Source of the DNA: Terribacillus halophilus
GTDB taxonomy: Bacteria > Bacillota > Bacilli > Bacillales > Amphibacillaceae
Length of the DNA stretch: 64,000 nt
Assembly: GCF_900101385.1 (NCBI RefSeq)
Contig: NZ_FMZB01000001.1
Coordinates: 613,015-677,014 of the forward strand
Direction: 5' to 3'
The notes below the pieces were generated by a model that did not search any database, was not told the origin of the DNA, and saw only the letters and a list, made by a program, of their open reading frames with translations. Below are positions 1 through 8,034 of the stretch, one piece after another; position 1 is the first letter of the stretch, and every line of letters starts with the position of its first letter. Position numbers and translations under genes: made by a program.

Positions 1-1
1 G

Positions 2-454
2 TTTTTTGTGAAGCGCAAGGAACGGGAAGTGAAGAACCTGAAAGGTATCATCGTTACGAAAGAGCTGGACGGTATGACTTATACATATAGTTTCCGATTC
101 ATCGCAGCATTTGCACTCTCTTTATTCGTCGGACTGCTTTCGGGCATGTTTGGAATCGGGGGAGGCAGCTTTATGGTACCTGCGATGATCCTGTTGTTTG
201 GGTTCCCGGCGCATATTGCCGTATCAACCAGTATGTTCATGGTATTCTTCCTTAGTGTTGTCAGTACCGTCATGCATATTTCGCTCGGACACGTGGAATG
301 GAACTATGTGTGGGCCTTTATTCCGGGTGCGATCATAGGTGGAATTCTCGGGGCGAAAGTCAACCAGATGTTAAAAGGGAATACGGTTGTCTGGATATTG
401 CGTATCATGCTTGTATTAGTTGCTGTCCGTCTGATTTGGGATGGGTTGTCGTAA
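2..454 (+). CDS. yunE: TauE/SafE family membrane transporter, C-terminal part (YunE-like), cut by window edge
   Basis: The reading frame is open to the left edge, so only about 150 C-terminal residues of a protein usually near 270 aa are present. The visible part holds about four hydrophobic segments and the family's glycine-rich segment GLLSGMFGIGGGSFMVPAM, which marks the start of the second TauE/SafE repeat. The family exports or imports sulfite, organosulfonates and related anions through the cytoplasmic membrane; the substrate here is unknown. The name rests on family match plus order: it is followed 17 nt later by yunD, then yunC and yunB, as in Bacillus subtilis (in the opposite overall orientation). 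The true start lies outside the window. Confidence 0.85.
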   Translation, partial: FFVKRKEREVKNLKGIIVTKELDGMTYTYSFRFIAAFALSLFVGLLSGMFGIGGGSFMVPAMILLFGFPAHIAVSTSMFMVFFLSVVSTVMHISLGHVEWNYVWAFIPGAIIGGILGAKVNQMLKGNTVVWILRIMLVLVAVRLIWDGLS

Positions 455-471
455 TAAAGGAGTAGAGAAGG

Positions 472-1863
472 ATGCAGGAAAAGCTGACTATCAACTACAC
501 AAATGATTTGCATAGCTATTTCGAAAACTGGCCGAAGATTGTCGGTTACCTGAAGCGTAATAAGCGGAAGTTTACGGATGCGGGTCAAACGTGCTGGCTG
601 CTTGATATTGGTGATCATGTGGATCGATCGCGTCCGATTGCAGAGGCATTCCGGGGCAAGGCGAATATCAGCTTGCTGAATGAGGCGGGCTATGATTTTG
701 CGACCATCGGAAATAATGAAGGAATCACGCTTGATTATGATGATCTTTATCATTTATACGATGAAGCGGAATTCCGAATTGCTGTTGCGAATCTTCATTC
801 ACAAAAGGGTGAAGATCCTGGCTGGATGGAGCCGTCTTGGGTTGTTGAAACGGCCGGTGGAACAAAGGTTGGCATGATTGGGCTGACAGCGCCTTTTCCG
901 GATTTCTATAATTTGATTGGCTGGGATATCGAGGATCCAGTGGAAGTGCTGAAACGCGAGATCGGTCTGCTTCGGTCTTCCTGCGATGTGGTTGTTTTGC
1001 TATCCCACTTGGGGCTATATGCAGACCGTGATATAGCAGCTGCCTTTCCGGAAATAGACGTCATCATCGGCGGACATACGCATCATCTTCTCCATGAAGG
1101 CGAATATGTGAATCAATGTCTGATCACGACTGCGGGGAAGCAGGGCTTTCATTTCGGTGAAGTGAAAATCATCTGGGACACAGAACAGAAAATCATTATA
1201 GAAAAGAAAGCCAAGGCCATTCCTGTCGCAGACTTGGAAGATGATGCAGATACGGCTGAGCAAGTTGCCGTTTACTCGGAAAACGCAGGAAAAGCACTAC
1301 ATCGTTCTGCCGTTGTGCTGCCAGATCCGCTGCCGTCTACTCCTTTTGAAGATTCCCGTGCAATGGATCTTTTGACAGATTATTTGCGCCGATGGACGAA
1401 AGCAGATCTTGCTTTTCTCAACGCAGGAGTGCTGCTGGATAGTTTTCCGGCAGGAGCTGTATCCTATATGGATATCCACCGAATCTGTCCCCATCCGATC
1501 AATCCTGCCACCGTTCCATTGACAGGTGAAGAACTGGAGGAGATCGTCAACGCTGCCTTGCAACCGGATTTCATCACTTTCCCGCTCAAAGGTTTCGGTT
1601 TCCGCGGAAAGGTGATTGGAAAGATGGTTTACAGCAGGCTATCGTTTGATGTAGCGGGCACGGCAGCTAAACCAAAAGCGGTCAATCTGAGGGTAAACGG
1701 CCAGCCGCTGGAATCGGAAAGGCTTTATCTGACAGCCATGGCAGACACTTTCACATTCGGCAGCTTGCTTCCTTGTATCAAGCAGGTGAAGGGAAAGAAA
1801 TATTTTATGCCGGAGATGCTTCGGGATTTGCTATTGGAAGCATTCAAGGAAATAGAAAAATGA
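472..1863 (+). CDS. yunD: Metallophosphoesterase / 5'-nucleotidase-like protein YunD
   Basis: A 463-aa protein, the usual length of YunD. The N-terminal metallophosphoesterase half shows the dinuclear-metal motifs in order: NDLHS (about residues 10-14), GDHVD (47-51), GNNE (81-84), SHLG and GGHTHH (about 200-205). The C-terminal half matches the 5'-nucleotidase substrate-binding domain. The family hydrolyses nucleotide phosphoesters; unlike many relatives it has no signal peptide, so it is probably cytoplasmic. The ATG at 472 follows AAAGGAG closely. It lies 17 nt after the transporter gene and is probably co-transcribed with it. The exact substrate cannot be read from sequence. Confidence 0.88.
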   Translation: MQEKLTINYTNDLHSYFENWPKIVGYLKRNKRKFTDAGQTCWLLDIGDHVDRSRPIAEAFRGKANISLLNEAGYDFATIGNNEGITLDYDDLYHLYDEAEFRIAVANLHSQKGEDPGWMEPSWVVETAGGTKVGMIGLTAPFPDFYNLIGWDIEDPVEVLKREIGLLRSSCDVVVLLSHLGLYADRDIAAAFPEIDVIIGGHTHHLLHEGEYVNQCLITTAGKQGFHFGEVKIIWDTEQKIIIEKKAKAIPVADLEDDADTAEQVAVYSENAGKALHRSAVVLPDPLPSTPFEDSRAMDLLTDYLRRWTKADLAFLNAGVLLDSFPAGAVSYMDIHRICPHPINPATVPLTGEELEEIVNAALQPDFITFPLKGFGFRGKVIGKMVYSRLSFDVAGTAAKPKAVNLRVNGQPLESERLYLTAMADTFTFGSLLPCIKQVKGKKYFMPEMLRDLLLEAFKEIEK

Positions 1864-1867
1864 GCAA

Positions 1868-1906
1868 ACACCTCCGTTTTTCCAACATAGGATATAACGG
1901 AGGTGT
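1868..1906 (+). promoter_or_regulatory. Perfect 11-bp inverted repeat covering the yunC ribosome binding site
   Basis: The arm ACACCTCCGTT (1868-1878) is exactly complementary to AACGGAGGTGT (1896-1906), with a 17-nt loop. The second arm contains the GGAGG of yunC. No long T-run follows, so this is more likely a translation-limiting hairpin than a good terminator. It lies just after the yunD stop codon. Confidence 0.6.
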
Positions 1907-1916
1907 ATTTAAATTG

Positions 1917-2216
1917 ATGACTGTAGAACCAATGTTCCTGGATGGGAAACCTTTTACTGCCGTGACAGTCAAACTGCCGAAAACAACGTTACTGATCGTG
2001 TCGAACGATGTCGGTTATATCATGTGCGGTGCTCTGGATGTTGATTTACTCAATGATAAATTGGCTGATCGGAAAATCATTTCCGGTAGGGCTGTCGGCG
2101 TCAAGACGATTGAGCAGCTGCTGTCAGCCCCACTTGAGAAAGTGACGGATGCTTCTGCGGCATATGGCTGGAAGCCTGGTATCACGGGTAGGGAAGCGTT
2201 GCTCCTGCTGCCGTGA
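1917..2216 (+). CDS. yunC: DUF1805 protein YunC
   Basis: A 99-aa protein matching the YunC/DUF1805 family, which is about 100 aa long; conserved stretches include FTAVTVKLPKT, GYIMCGALDV and GRAVGVKTIEQLL near the middle. No biochemical function is established. The frame runs open well upstream through yunD, but the family length and the position of GGAGGTG (1899-1905) indicate a start at ATG 1917, or at TTG 1914, which gives a better 8-nt spacing. The ribosome binding site sits in the 3' arm of an inverted repeat. It follows yunD as in B. subtilis. Confidence 0.85.
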   Translation: MTVEPMFLDGKPFTAVTVKLPKTTLLIVSNDVGYIMCGALDVDLLNDKLADRKIISGRAVGVKTIEQLLSAPLEKVTDASAAYGWKPGITGREALLLLP

Positions 2217-2314
2217 AAAAAATGTCGAACCTTGTACCATCAATCTAGATTGTTTGCCGCTTTTCTGGTACTATTTTATCAGATGGAATGTTGGAGAAGA
2301 TAAGGGGTACGACA

Positions 2315-3406
2315 ATGAGATTAGTATCGACAAAATCGGTAAAGCCCGGCAAGAGGCTCGCTCAGCCCGTATATAATGATAAAGGCAGCATTCTTATCCA
2401 GCGGGATGTGGAATTGACAGCTGGTATCATCGATCGTTTGCAAGAGCTGCGGTATACCTATATCTATATCCGGGATGACAGGCTGCAGGACATCGAGCTT
2501 GAATTCTCCACTTCCAATGAAGAACGGCTAAAAGCAATGCAGGTCATCCATAAGTCCTTTCAGGAAATCAAACAAAGTGATAATGGCCGATATTTGACGG
2601 AAAAGATGACAGATAAAATCACGAGTTCGATCCAGGAGATGGTCAGCAATCTGCGGCCAAAACGTCAAACATTGATGATCCTTTCCGATATGCTCATATA
2701 TGATGATTATATCTTTTCGCATTCGGTCAATGTTGCACTTTATGCGATGGCCATCGCCAATGAAATGCGGCTGCCGATTTCTGTTGTAGAGGAGATAGGG
2801 TTTGGCGCAATATTGCATGATGTAGGTAAAATGTTTGTACCCCAGGAAGTTCTGCAGAAGACCGGCAAACTGACGGATGCGGAATTCGAGCAGATCAAGG
2901 AGCATACGACGAAGGGTTTTAATTATCTACGCAAGATGAACAATATCCCCCTTGTCATTGCCCATTGTGCCTACCAGCATCATGAACGGATCAATGGTTC
3001 CGGTTATCCGCGCGGCATAAGCGGTTCGGACATTCATTTGTACGCGAAGATAATCGGCATCGCGGATGTATTCGATGCTGTGACGAGCAACCGGGTATAC
3101 CGGGATGCCATGCTCCCGCATGAGGGTCTGGAAATATTATTTGCCGGAGCAGGTGATCAGTTCGATATGGAAATGGTCGAAGCTTTCAAAAGAAGTGTGG
3201 CCATTTATCCAACAGGGCTGACTGTACGGCTGAGTGATGGTCGTATGGGGATCGTCATCCGGCAGAATGAGGATATCAATACGCGGCCGATTGTCCGGAT
3301 CCTGCAGGAGGCTGATGGGACCGAGCCGGAACCATATGAAGTGAATTTGTATGAGCATCTTAATATCACGGTTGTTGCTTGTTCGACATCCGCTGAGGAG
3401 AACTAG
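2315..3406 (+). CDS. HD-GYP domain phosphodiesterase (probable cyclic di-GMP hydrolase)
   Basis: A 363-aa protein. The N-terminal ~100 residues are a charged region without a recognisable sensor. The HD-GYP domain follows, with HDVGK (His168-Asp169), the HHER...GSGYPRG signature about 60 residues later and a DVFDA segment. These are the metal-binding and family-specific residues of the HD-GYP class, which degrades c-di-GMP (some members act on 3',3'-cGAMP). No transmembrane segment is visible, so it is cytosolic. ATG 2315 is chosen because AAGGGG lies 8 nt upstream. It sits between yunC and yunB, where B. subtilis has no such gene. A terminator hairpin follows. Confidence 0.88.
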   Translation: MRLVSTKSVKPGKRLAQPVYNDKGSILIQRDVELTAGIIDRLQELRYTYIYIRDDRLQDIELEFSTSNEERLKAMQVIHKSFQEIKQSDNGRYLTEKMTDKITSSIQEMVSNLRPKRQTLMILSDMLIYDDYIFSHSVNVALYAMAIANEMRLPISVVEEIGFGAILHDVGKMFVPQEVLQKTGKLTDAEFEQIKEHTTKGFNYLRKMNNIPLVIAHCAYQHHERINGSGYPRGISGSDIHLYAKIIGIADVFDAVTSNRVYRDAMLPHEGLEILFAGAGDQFDMEMVEAFKRSVAIYPTGLTVRLSDGRMGIVIRQNEDINTRPIVRILQEADGTEPEPYEVNLYEHLNITVVACSTSAEEN

Positions 3407-3417
3407 TCTATTCTAAG

Positions 3418-3458
3418 CTCCCTAGGTCAAGCATAAGCTTGTTTCGAGGGGGTTTTTT
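3418..3458 (+). terminator. Terminator-like hairpin after the HD-GYP gene that also carries the yunB Shine-Dalgarno
   Basis: CTCCCT (3418-3423) can pair with the AGGGGG that ends at 3452, and an inner CAAGC-ATAA-GCTTG stem lies between; six T follow (3453-3458). The GAGGGGG of the 3' arm lies 7 nt before the yunB ATG, so the same bases serve as terminator arm and ribosome binding site. Confidence 0.6.
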
Positions 3459-3459
3459 C

Positions 3460-4245
3460 ATGCGTCCATGGCAGCGCAGAGCTTCTAAAGCACCACCTTC
3501 CTTTCGGCATGTACTATTGATGAGCATGCTGCTATTCCTGCTATTCACTTCTTTGAGTCTATGGCTGGTGAATAAGGGCTTGGAGCCGACGCTTATGGCA
3601 ATTGCCGAAACAAAAACAGAGCAGTTTGCAAAACAAGCGATCAACCAAGCCGTACAAGCAGAAAAGGAAGCGGATTTGGACTTGAATGCATTCGTGCAAG
3701 TAGAGAAAGATACCAATGGCAATGTCACACATGCCAGCTGGGATGCGGCAACCGTGAATGAAGTGCTGCGGAAGGTGACTTTTCGCGTACAGAATTATTT
3801 GCGGCTGATGGAAGACGGCGAAATGCCGGCTATCAGTCAGGAGCAGCTTGCAGAGGAGGCTGCAGCCGATATCATCCAGGAGAAACTGGAAGAAGATCCG
3901 ACGCTGGTCGATATACCGCTCGGTCAAGCAACCAATAATGCTTTGCTTGCAAATCTGGGGCCGCGGATTCCGGTGAAATTTGAAATGATCGGTTATGTGG
4001 AATCCGGTGTCGATGTGAAGGTGGAGGAATATGGCATCAATAATGCGATGTTCGTCTTCATGGTAGAAATCAAAGCAAATGTCCGGATCATCATCCCATT
4101 CTCAACCAAGACGACGACAGTGACACAAGATGTGCTGCTTGGCAGCACTGTCATCCAGGGGCAAGTACCGGAATTTTATAATAATGGAGGGGGAACCGGT
4201 TCATCACCATCGTTCTCCATACCAATGCAAAAGGAAGGCGAATGA
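3460..4245 (+). CDS. yunB: Sporulation protein YunB
   Basis: A 261-aa protein with one N-terminal membrane segment (about residues 18-37, VLLMSMLLFLLFTSLSLWLV) and a large extracytoplasmic domain, the YunB architecture. YunB belongs to the mother-cell sporulation set in B. subtilis (SigE-controlled) and is needed for efficient spore formation; its mechanism is unknown. ATG 3460 has GAGGGGG 7 nt upstream. The gene is convergent with lytH, sharing one terminator, as in the B. subtilis neighbourhood. No SigE promoter was assigned with confidence because the upstream segment is occupied by a terminator-like hairpin. Confidence 0.88.
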   Translation: MRPWQRRASKAPPSFRHVLLMSMLLFLLFTSLSLWLVNKGLEPTLMAIAETKTEQFAKQAINQAVQAEKEADLDLNAFVQVEKDTNGNVTHASWDAATVNEVLRKVTFRVQNYLRLMEDGEMPAISQEQLAEEAAADIIQEKLEEDPTLVDIPLGQATNNALLANLGPRIPVKFEMIGYVESGVDVKVEEYGINNAMFVFMVEIKANVRIIIPFSTKTTTVTQDVLLGSTVIQGQVPEFYNNGGGTGSSPSFSIPMQKEGE

Positions 4246-4265
4246 TTTTCAGCCTTCCTTTTTTT
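4231..4265. terminator. Terminator between convergent yunB and lytH
   Basis: AAGGAAGGC (4231-4239) pairs perfectly with GCCTTCCTT (4252-4260), followed by a T-run. It overlaps the last codons of both yunB and lytH. Confidence 0.85.
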
Positions 4266-5232
4266 GCTGTTTTGATTTTTGTTCCCAGATCTTTAGGTAA
4301 GGGTATGGATCGAAGGAAAATTCAGACCTTCCATTGTCTTTATACATACCATAATGCAAGTGTGGCGGAAATTTTCCCGATGTTCCGGGAGGGCCGTAAC
4401 CGCTGGCACCTACATAGCCGATGACATCACCAGGTTTGACGACATCCCCGACGGATACCCCTTTTTCAAATCCATTCAAATGGGCATAGTAGTGATAAAT
4501 ATTATTGCTGTCCCGAAGACCGATACGCCAGCCGCCGTACAGGTTCCAGCCCTTCAGTTCAATAACGCCATAGGTAGTCGCATAAACTGGTACACCGTAA
4601 TTGGCGAAGATATCCGTACCTTCATGGATTCTTCTGCCGCCAAAGCCCCTGGCATCTCCCCATGTGTTCCGGTAGCTGTAGTTATGGTGGAGCGGAAGTG
4701 GAAAAGAGCGCTCATCCAGCTCGATTGTCCCGAACTTTTCATAGAGCTTGGCAGTATTCATGATGGTCTGAACGGTAAGATCACGCTCATAATAATGCCA
4801 AAGAGCTATTTTGATATCATTCTTCGTCGTCCCGGTTTTTTGGATGAAGGAAGCAATGGTATAGAGAACATCTTCTGGATTTTCAGGCTCAGCCAGTTTG
4901 TCGCCATTTCCATCCCTGCCCAATCCGTTGAACCACAAAATGGAAGATTCGTTTGCATCCTCTCCATGTTTGGCAGCACCAAACCATTTTTCCTCCGGGA
5001 TTTCGATTGCAATCAGTTTCTCCTCTTTGGATTGATTGGGGAGATTATGCTCATACTGATCGATTGCAGCCAGATAGTACCAAGGAAGTCCTGTGGCAGC
5101 TGCGGTTTTCTTATAAAGTGCCATGCGCTCCTGTTTCGCTTCATCGCTTTTTCCCGTTTCCTCGGCAGAAGCCGGGAATGGGAAGCTCATGAACAAGAGG
5201 ATCATCAGCGTGGCGATGAGTATCTTTTTCAT
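4249..5232 (-). CDS. lytH: M23 family metalloendopeptidase LytH (cortex L-Ala-D-Glu endopeptidase)
   Basis: A 327-aa exported protein: signal peptide MKKILIATLMILLFMS..., cleavage probably near ASA-EE (about residue 23), a central domain, then a C-terminal LytM/M23 zinc peptidase domain with the metal ligands in HEGTD and HLHYG. In B. subtilis LytH trims peptide side chains of spore cortex peptidoglycan to single L-alanine. The start at 5232 has AAAGGTG upstream; an in-frame extension of 57 codons upstream has no ribosome binding site and would bury the signal peptide. It is convergent with yunB and divergent from yutD. Confidence 0.9.
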   Translation of the reverse strand: MKKILIATLMILLFMSFPFPASAEETGKSDEAKQERMALYKKTAAATGLPWYYLAAIDQYEHNLPNQSKEEKLIAIEIPEEKWFGAAKHGEDANESSILWFNGLGRDGNGDKLAEPENPEDVLYTIASFIQKTGTTKNDIKIALWHYYERDLTVQTIMNTAKLYEKFGTIELDERSFPLPLHHNYSYRNTWGDARGFGGRRIHEGTDIFANYGVPVYATTYGVIELKGWNLYGGWRIGLRDSNNIYHYYAHLNGFEKGVSVGDVVKPGDVIGYVGASGYGPPGTSGKFPPHLHYGMYKDNGRSEFSFDPYPYLKIWEQKSKQQKKEG

Positions 5233-5343
5233 GTGCTGCTCACCTTTCCTTGCACGTTTGCTGTTAGTTTGTACAGAGATTGGCATTTCTAGTCGTAATC
5301 GCGGCTTAAAAAGAAGTGAAGCGAAAATATGCAGAAAATATGC

Positions 5344-5349
5344 TACACT
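5344..5349 (+). promoter_or_regulatory. Extended -10 promoter element for yutD-yutE-yutF
   Basis: TGCTACACT at 5341-5349 is a good extended -10 box, 25 nt ahead of the GTG start of yutD. A -35 box is not convincing. Confidence 0.4.
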
Positions 5350-5373
5350 AGAAGCAAGATAGGGGTGTCGATA

Positions 5374-5658
5374 GTGGTGAAAACAACAGTGCAAGGCAAA
5401 CATTATGAAGTTGTGCAGGATATAAAGGATGCCTTTCAGGAGCAGGCATTCCTAAACCGCTACAGCGAAATCCTGACGAAATATGATTACATTGTCGGTG
5501 ACTGGGGATATGAACAGCTTCGTCTGAAAGGTTTCTTTGATGACGATAATCCGAAGGCCACCTTCGATACGAAAATCAGCACTTTGGAAGATTATTTGTA
5601 TGAGTATTGCAATTTTGGCTGTGCCTACTTCGTCGTAAAAAAGACTTCGGCAAAGTGA
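5374..5658 (+). CDS. yutD: DUF1027 protein YutD
   Basis: About 94 aa, matching YutD (DUF1027), a conserved Firmicutes protein without assigned biochemistry; typical stretches are YDYIVGDWGYEQLRLKGFFD and EDYLYEYCNFGCAYFV. The start is GTG 5374 (or the adjacent GTG 5377), 6-9 nt after AGGGGTG; no ATG is suitably placed. It begins a three-gene run yutD-yutE-yutF and is divergent from lytH, the B. subtilis arrangement apart from missing intervening genes. A role in the cytosol is likely because no signal or membrane segment is visible. Confidence 0.82.
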   Translation: MVKTTVQGKHYEVVQDIKDAFQEQAFLNRYSEILTKYDYIVGDWGYEQLRLKGFFDDDNPKATFDTKISTLEDYLYEYCNFGCAYFVVKKTSAK

Positions 5659-5680
5659 GTGCAAGAGAGGGGCAATGACG

Positions 5681-6133
5681 ATGTACTTTGTTGATAAACG
5701 AAAAATAGAAGCAATCCTTACATATATGGAAGAACTGCTTGCCGCAGAAATGCCACCTTCAGAAGAGTTATCCGGGAAGCTTGCGGCAGAGCGCCGGGCA
5801 CAGCTCTTGATCGAAGGGATTCTTGATACGGGCAATAGCGTGATCGATGGATTCATCATGCGGGATCCCGGCAGCTATGATGATATTATCGACATCCTTG
5901 CTGATGAACAGGTGATAGCGGAACATACGGCACCTGCCTTCAAGGAAATCATAGCATTACGCAAAATGCTTACTGGTGATTATCTGCATGTGAATCACCA
6001 AAAGCTTGCCGGGACGATGGCAAAACATCTGGATTTGCTAAGACTTTATGTAGAATGGGTAAGAGCTTACCTGGTGAACGAAACGCGGACAGCTTCCGCT
6101 TTTGCAAGGAGCAGTGACGATGAAAGCTTATGA
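5681..6133 (+). CDS. yutE: DUF86 protein YutE
   Basis: A 150-aa, mostly helical DUF86 protein. The family is related to HepT-type RNases of HepT-MntA toxin-antitoxin pairs, but no nucleotidyltransferase partner lies nearby and the catalytic Arg-x(4-6)-His region is poorly preserved here (ALRKMLTGDYLHVNHQ), so toxin activity should not be assumed. Two ATGs compete: 5675 is only 2 nt from AGAGGGG, while 5681 has an 8-nt spacing and is preferred. Its 3' end overlaps yutF by 14 nt, pointing to translational coupling. Confidence 0.8.
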   Translation: MYFVDKRKIEAILTYMEELLAAEMPPSEELSGKLAAERRAQLLIEGILDTGNSVIDGFIMRDPGSYDDIIDILADEQVIAEHTAPAFKEIIALRKMLTGDYLHVNHQKLAGTMAKHLDLLRLYVEWVRAYLVNETRTASAFARSSDDESL

Positions 6134-6887
6134 GGGATATCTGATCGATCTCGATGGAACCATGTATCTTGGGAAGAACCCGATTGATGCGGCACCGGGA
6201 TTCATCCGCAGACTAAATGACGCCGGTAAAAAGCATCTATTCGTGACGAATAATAGCACACGTACCCAAAAACAAGTGGCGGAAAAGCTTCGTCTAATGA
6301 ATATAGAAGCTAATCCGGAAGATGTTTTCACGACGAGTATGGCAACCGCTGCCTATATTCGTGAGCATAATCCGGCAGCAAAAGTATATGCCATTGGCGA
6401 GGAAGGACTTTTCGATGCGCTGGCAAAAGAGGAACTGACGTTGGCAGAAGAAGACTGTGATTATGTCGTGATCGGCCTGGATACCAACGTTACATACGAA
6501 AAGTTGGCCAAAGCCTGTCTGCTTGTCCGAGCGGGTGCAAAGTTCCTTTCGACGAACAGTGATAAAGCATTGCCAACCGAAGCGGGCTTGATGCCGGGTA
6601 ACGGATCATTGACAGCTGTCATTTCCGTCAGTACCGGAATCGAACCGACTTTCATCGGAAAACCAGAAAACATCATGATGGAGCAAGCGAGGAAGCTGTT
6701 GGATTTGGACAAGGAACAAGTCCTCATGGTAGGTGACAATTACCTGACAGATATCACCGCCGGGATCCGTGCAGGTATGGATACACTGATGGTATGCACC
6801 GGTTTTACAAAGCGGGAGGAGCTTCCATTGCTTGATCCAAAACCAACATATACAATCGACACGTTGACCGAGTGGGAAATCAAATGA
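6120..6887 (+). CDS. yutF: NagD-like HAD phosphatase YutF
   Basis: A 255-aa haloacid dehalogenase-superfamily phosphatase of the NagD/p-nitrophenyl phosphatase class with a C2 cap. Motif I is DLDGT (Asp10, Asp12), motif II is the FVTNNST region, and the C-terminal motif IV is MVGDNYLTDI. It probably dephosphorylates small phosphometabolites; the physiological substrate is unknown. ATG 6120 follows AAGGAG at 8-9 nt and lies inside the end of yutE. A terminator follows at once. Confidence 0.9.
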   Translation: MKAYEGYLIDLDGTMYLGKNPIDAAPGFIRRLNDAGKKHLFVTNNSTRTQKQVAEKLRLMNIEANPEDVFTTSMATAAYIREHNPAAKVYAIGEEGLFDALAKEELTLAEEDCDYVVIGLDTNVTYEKLAKACLLVRAGAKFLSTNSDKALPTEAGLMPGNGSLTAVISVSTGIEPTFIGKPENIMMEQARKLLDLDKEQVLMVGDNYLTDITAGIRAGMDTLMVCTGFTKREELPLLDPKPTYTIDTLTEWEIK

Positions 6888-6920
6888 AGAGCAGCCTCCA
6901 AGAGGTCTGCTCTTTTTCTT
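6888..6920 (+). terminator. Terminator after yutF
   Basis: AGAGCAG (6888-6894) pairs with CTGCTCT (6907-6913), extended by an inner CCTC/GAGG, then a T-rich tail. Confidence 0.85.
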
Positions 6921-7427
6921 TTATTGATACATATGGTCGCTTTGACCCGCAATTGGATTCATGGCTTCATACTTACTCATATATGCTTGGAACTGTTCCT
7001 GATCCTCTGATACGATCTGATACATGGCACCGATTTTGCTAACCATTTCCCGGATTCACCTGTTCGAGTTTATAATACCCTCATTTAACAGCGTACCGCC
7101 ACATATGTTAGGCATGGGAACAGCACATCATGGAGGCGGTTTGAACGAATGAACGCAGCTCAGGATTTGCGGCCTCCATGGCGGAATAAGCATATTCACG
7201 GCGGGTTCGCAGCCATTTCCCGGTCATTGAAATCCTGCACAACTGTCCGCGGCTGGACAGGAAGTAACTGGTGATATATTCGGCTTTCATATTGAAATCA
7301 CAAATATATAAATGGGAAATGACGCTTTAGGATGCTATTGAAATCAGGGTCTGGCACATGCTGCAGCATTTACGCTGGTGATCGCGTTCACACAGCTCAA
7401 GGTCAATTCATGTGCTGCAAGCTTTAT
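6921..7427 (-). pseudogene. Decayed spore coat protein gene (CotF/YraG-like)
   Basis: On the reverse strand the pieces of one coat-protein-like sequence can be read in order across several frames: KLAAHELTLSCVNAIT (from about 7424), DPDFNSILKRHFP, CDFNMKAEYITS, the stretch REYAYSAMEAANPELRSF, MWRYAVK-stop-GYYKLEQVNP, and KIGAMYQIVSEDQEQFQAYM ending in TAA at 6921. An AGGAGG lies at the correct distance upstream, but the start codon position reads ATA (7425-7427) rather than ATG. At least two frameshifts and two in-frame stops break the frame. The total length (~168 codons) fits the CotF family and the intact relative next door. Confidence 0.7.
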
Positions 7428-7533
7428 GGAAATCCTCCTAGTTGGTAGTTGCTTAGTTTGTAAAATATACAACTCAGGGCAGAATCATTCCAAGAGAAAT
7501 CTTTCGCTCGTAAATGATGAAAAGAAAAATTTG

Positions 7534-8034
7534 TCAGTAACCCATTTGCAGTGCTCTATTGGCATTGCGGATGTCATTTTGCAGCAAACGTTCAAAGTCG
7601 TAAGCAGGGTAAAGTCCTCTTCTATACATAAAATCAAATATTCTTGCATGTGTATCTATTGCCAGCTGTAATTGTTTTCTTAATGTTTCCCGAAGAGCTG
7701 GGGTTGCAGTTTCTGTAATGGCGATGGCATAATTCCGAACAGAAGTCTTGGCAAAAACAAGTAAATCACTGGCGTAGAAGGCAGTGCTGACCCGAGTCTC
7801 TGTTTGATTGTGTACGCTTGGTGCATATGGGAAAAATTGAAGCAATTCATTGAGATTGTTTTCCAACCCTTTGATGGTTTGCTCATATATAATGCGAAGT
7901 TCTCCGTCATTGACATTTCCAATGAATTGCTTGAGCTTCATCAATGCTACAGCTTGGGAAGCGACGAGTTCATGCAGCTCAAGTGTTTCATGCCATGCCA
8001 AATGATTTGGATAGCTGGTCGATGTATTTTCCAA
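7534..8034 (-). CDS. CotF-family spore coat protein
   Basis: A 166-aa all-helical protein with the CotF-type pattern: an N-terminal LHELVASQAVALMKLKQF helix, a central FYASDLLVFAKTSVRNYAIA helix, then ETATPALRETLRKQL and HARIFDFMYRRGLYPAYD near the C-terminus. CotF relatives are small proteins of the spore coat made in the mother cell; a strictly structural role is likely. The start has GGAGG (GAGGAGGTAAATCTC before ATG on the reverse strand). It sits just upstream of the decayed relative on the same strand, suggesting an old duplication or a former two-gene coat cluster. Confidence 0.82.
   Translation of the reverse strand: MENTSTSYPNHLAWHETLELHELVASQAVALMKLKQFIGNVNDGELRIIYEQTIKGLENNLNELLQFFPYAPSVHNQTETRVSTAFYASDLLVFAKTSVRNYAIAITETATPALRETLRKQLQLAIDTHARIFDFMYRRGLYPAYDFERLLQNDIRNANRALQMGY

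Noticed and set aside
1773..1916. yunC extended upstream into yunD
   Set aside because: The extension overlaps yunD in another frame and the family is about 100 aa long.
4354..5292. A 312-codon forward open frame antisense to lytH
   Set aside because: It lies wholly over the lytH coding strand, resembles no family, lacks a ribosome binding site and its composition follows the third positions of lytH.
5681..6133. YutE as an active HepT toxin of a toxin-antitoxin pair
   Set aside because: No MntA-type nucleotidyltransferase partner is adjacent and the catalytic RNase motif is not well preserved; it sits in a conserved housekeeping gene order.
7378..7671. A 97-codon forward open frame
   Set aside because: It overlaps the coat-protein relic and the 3' end of the intact coat gene in antisense and has no ribosome binding site.
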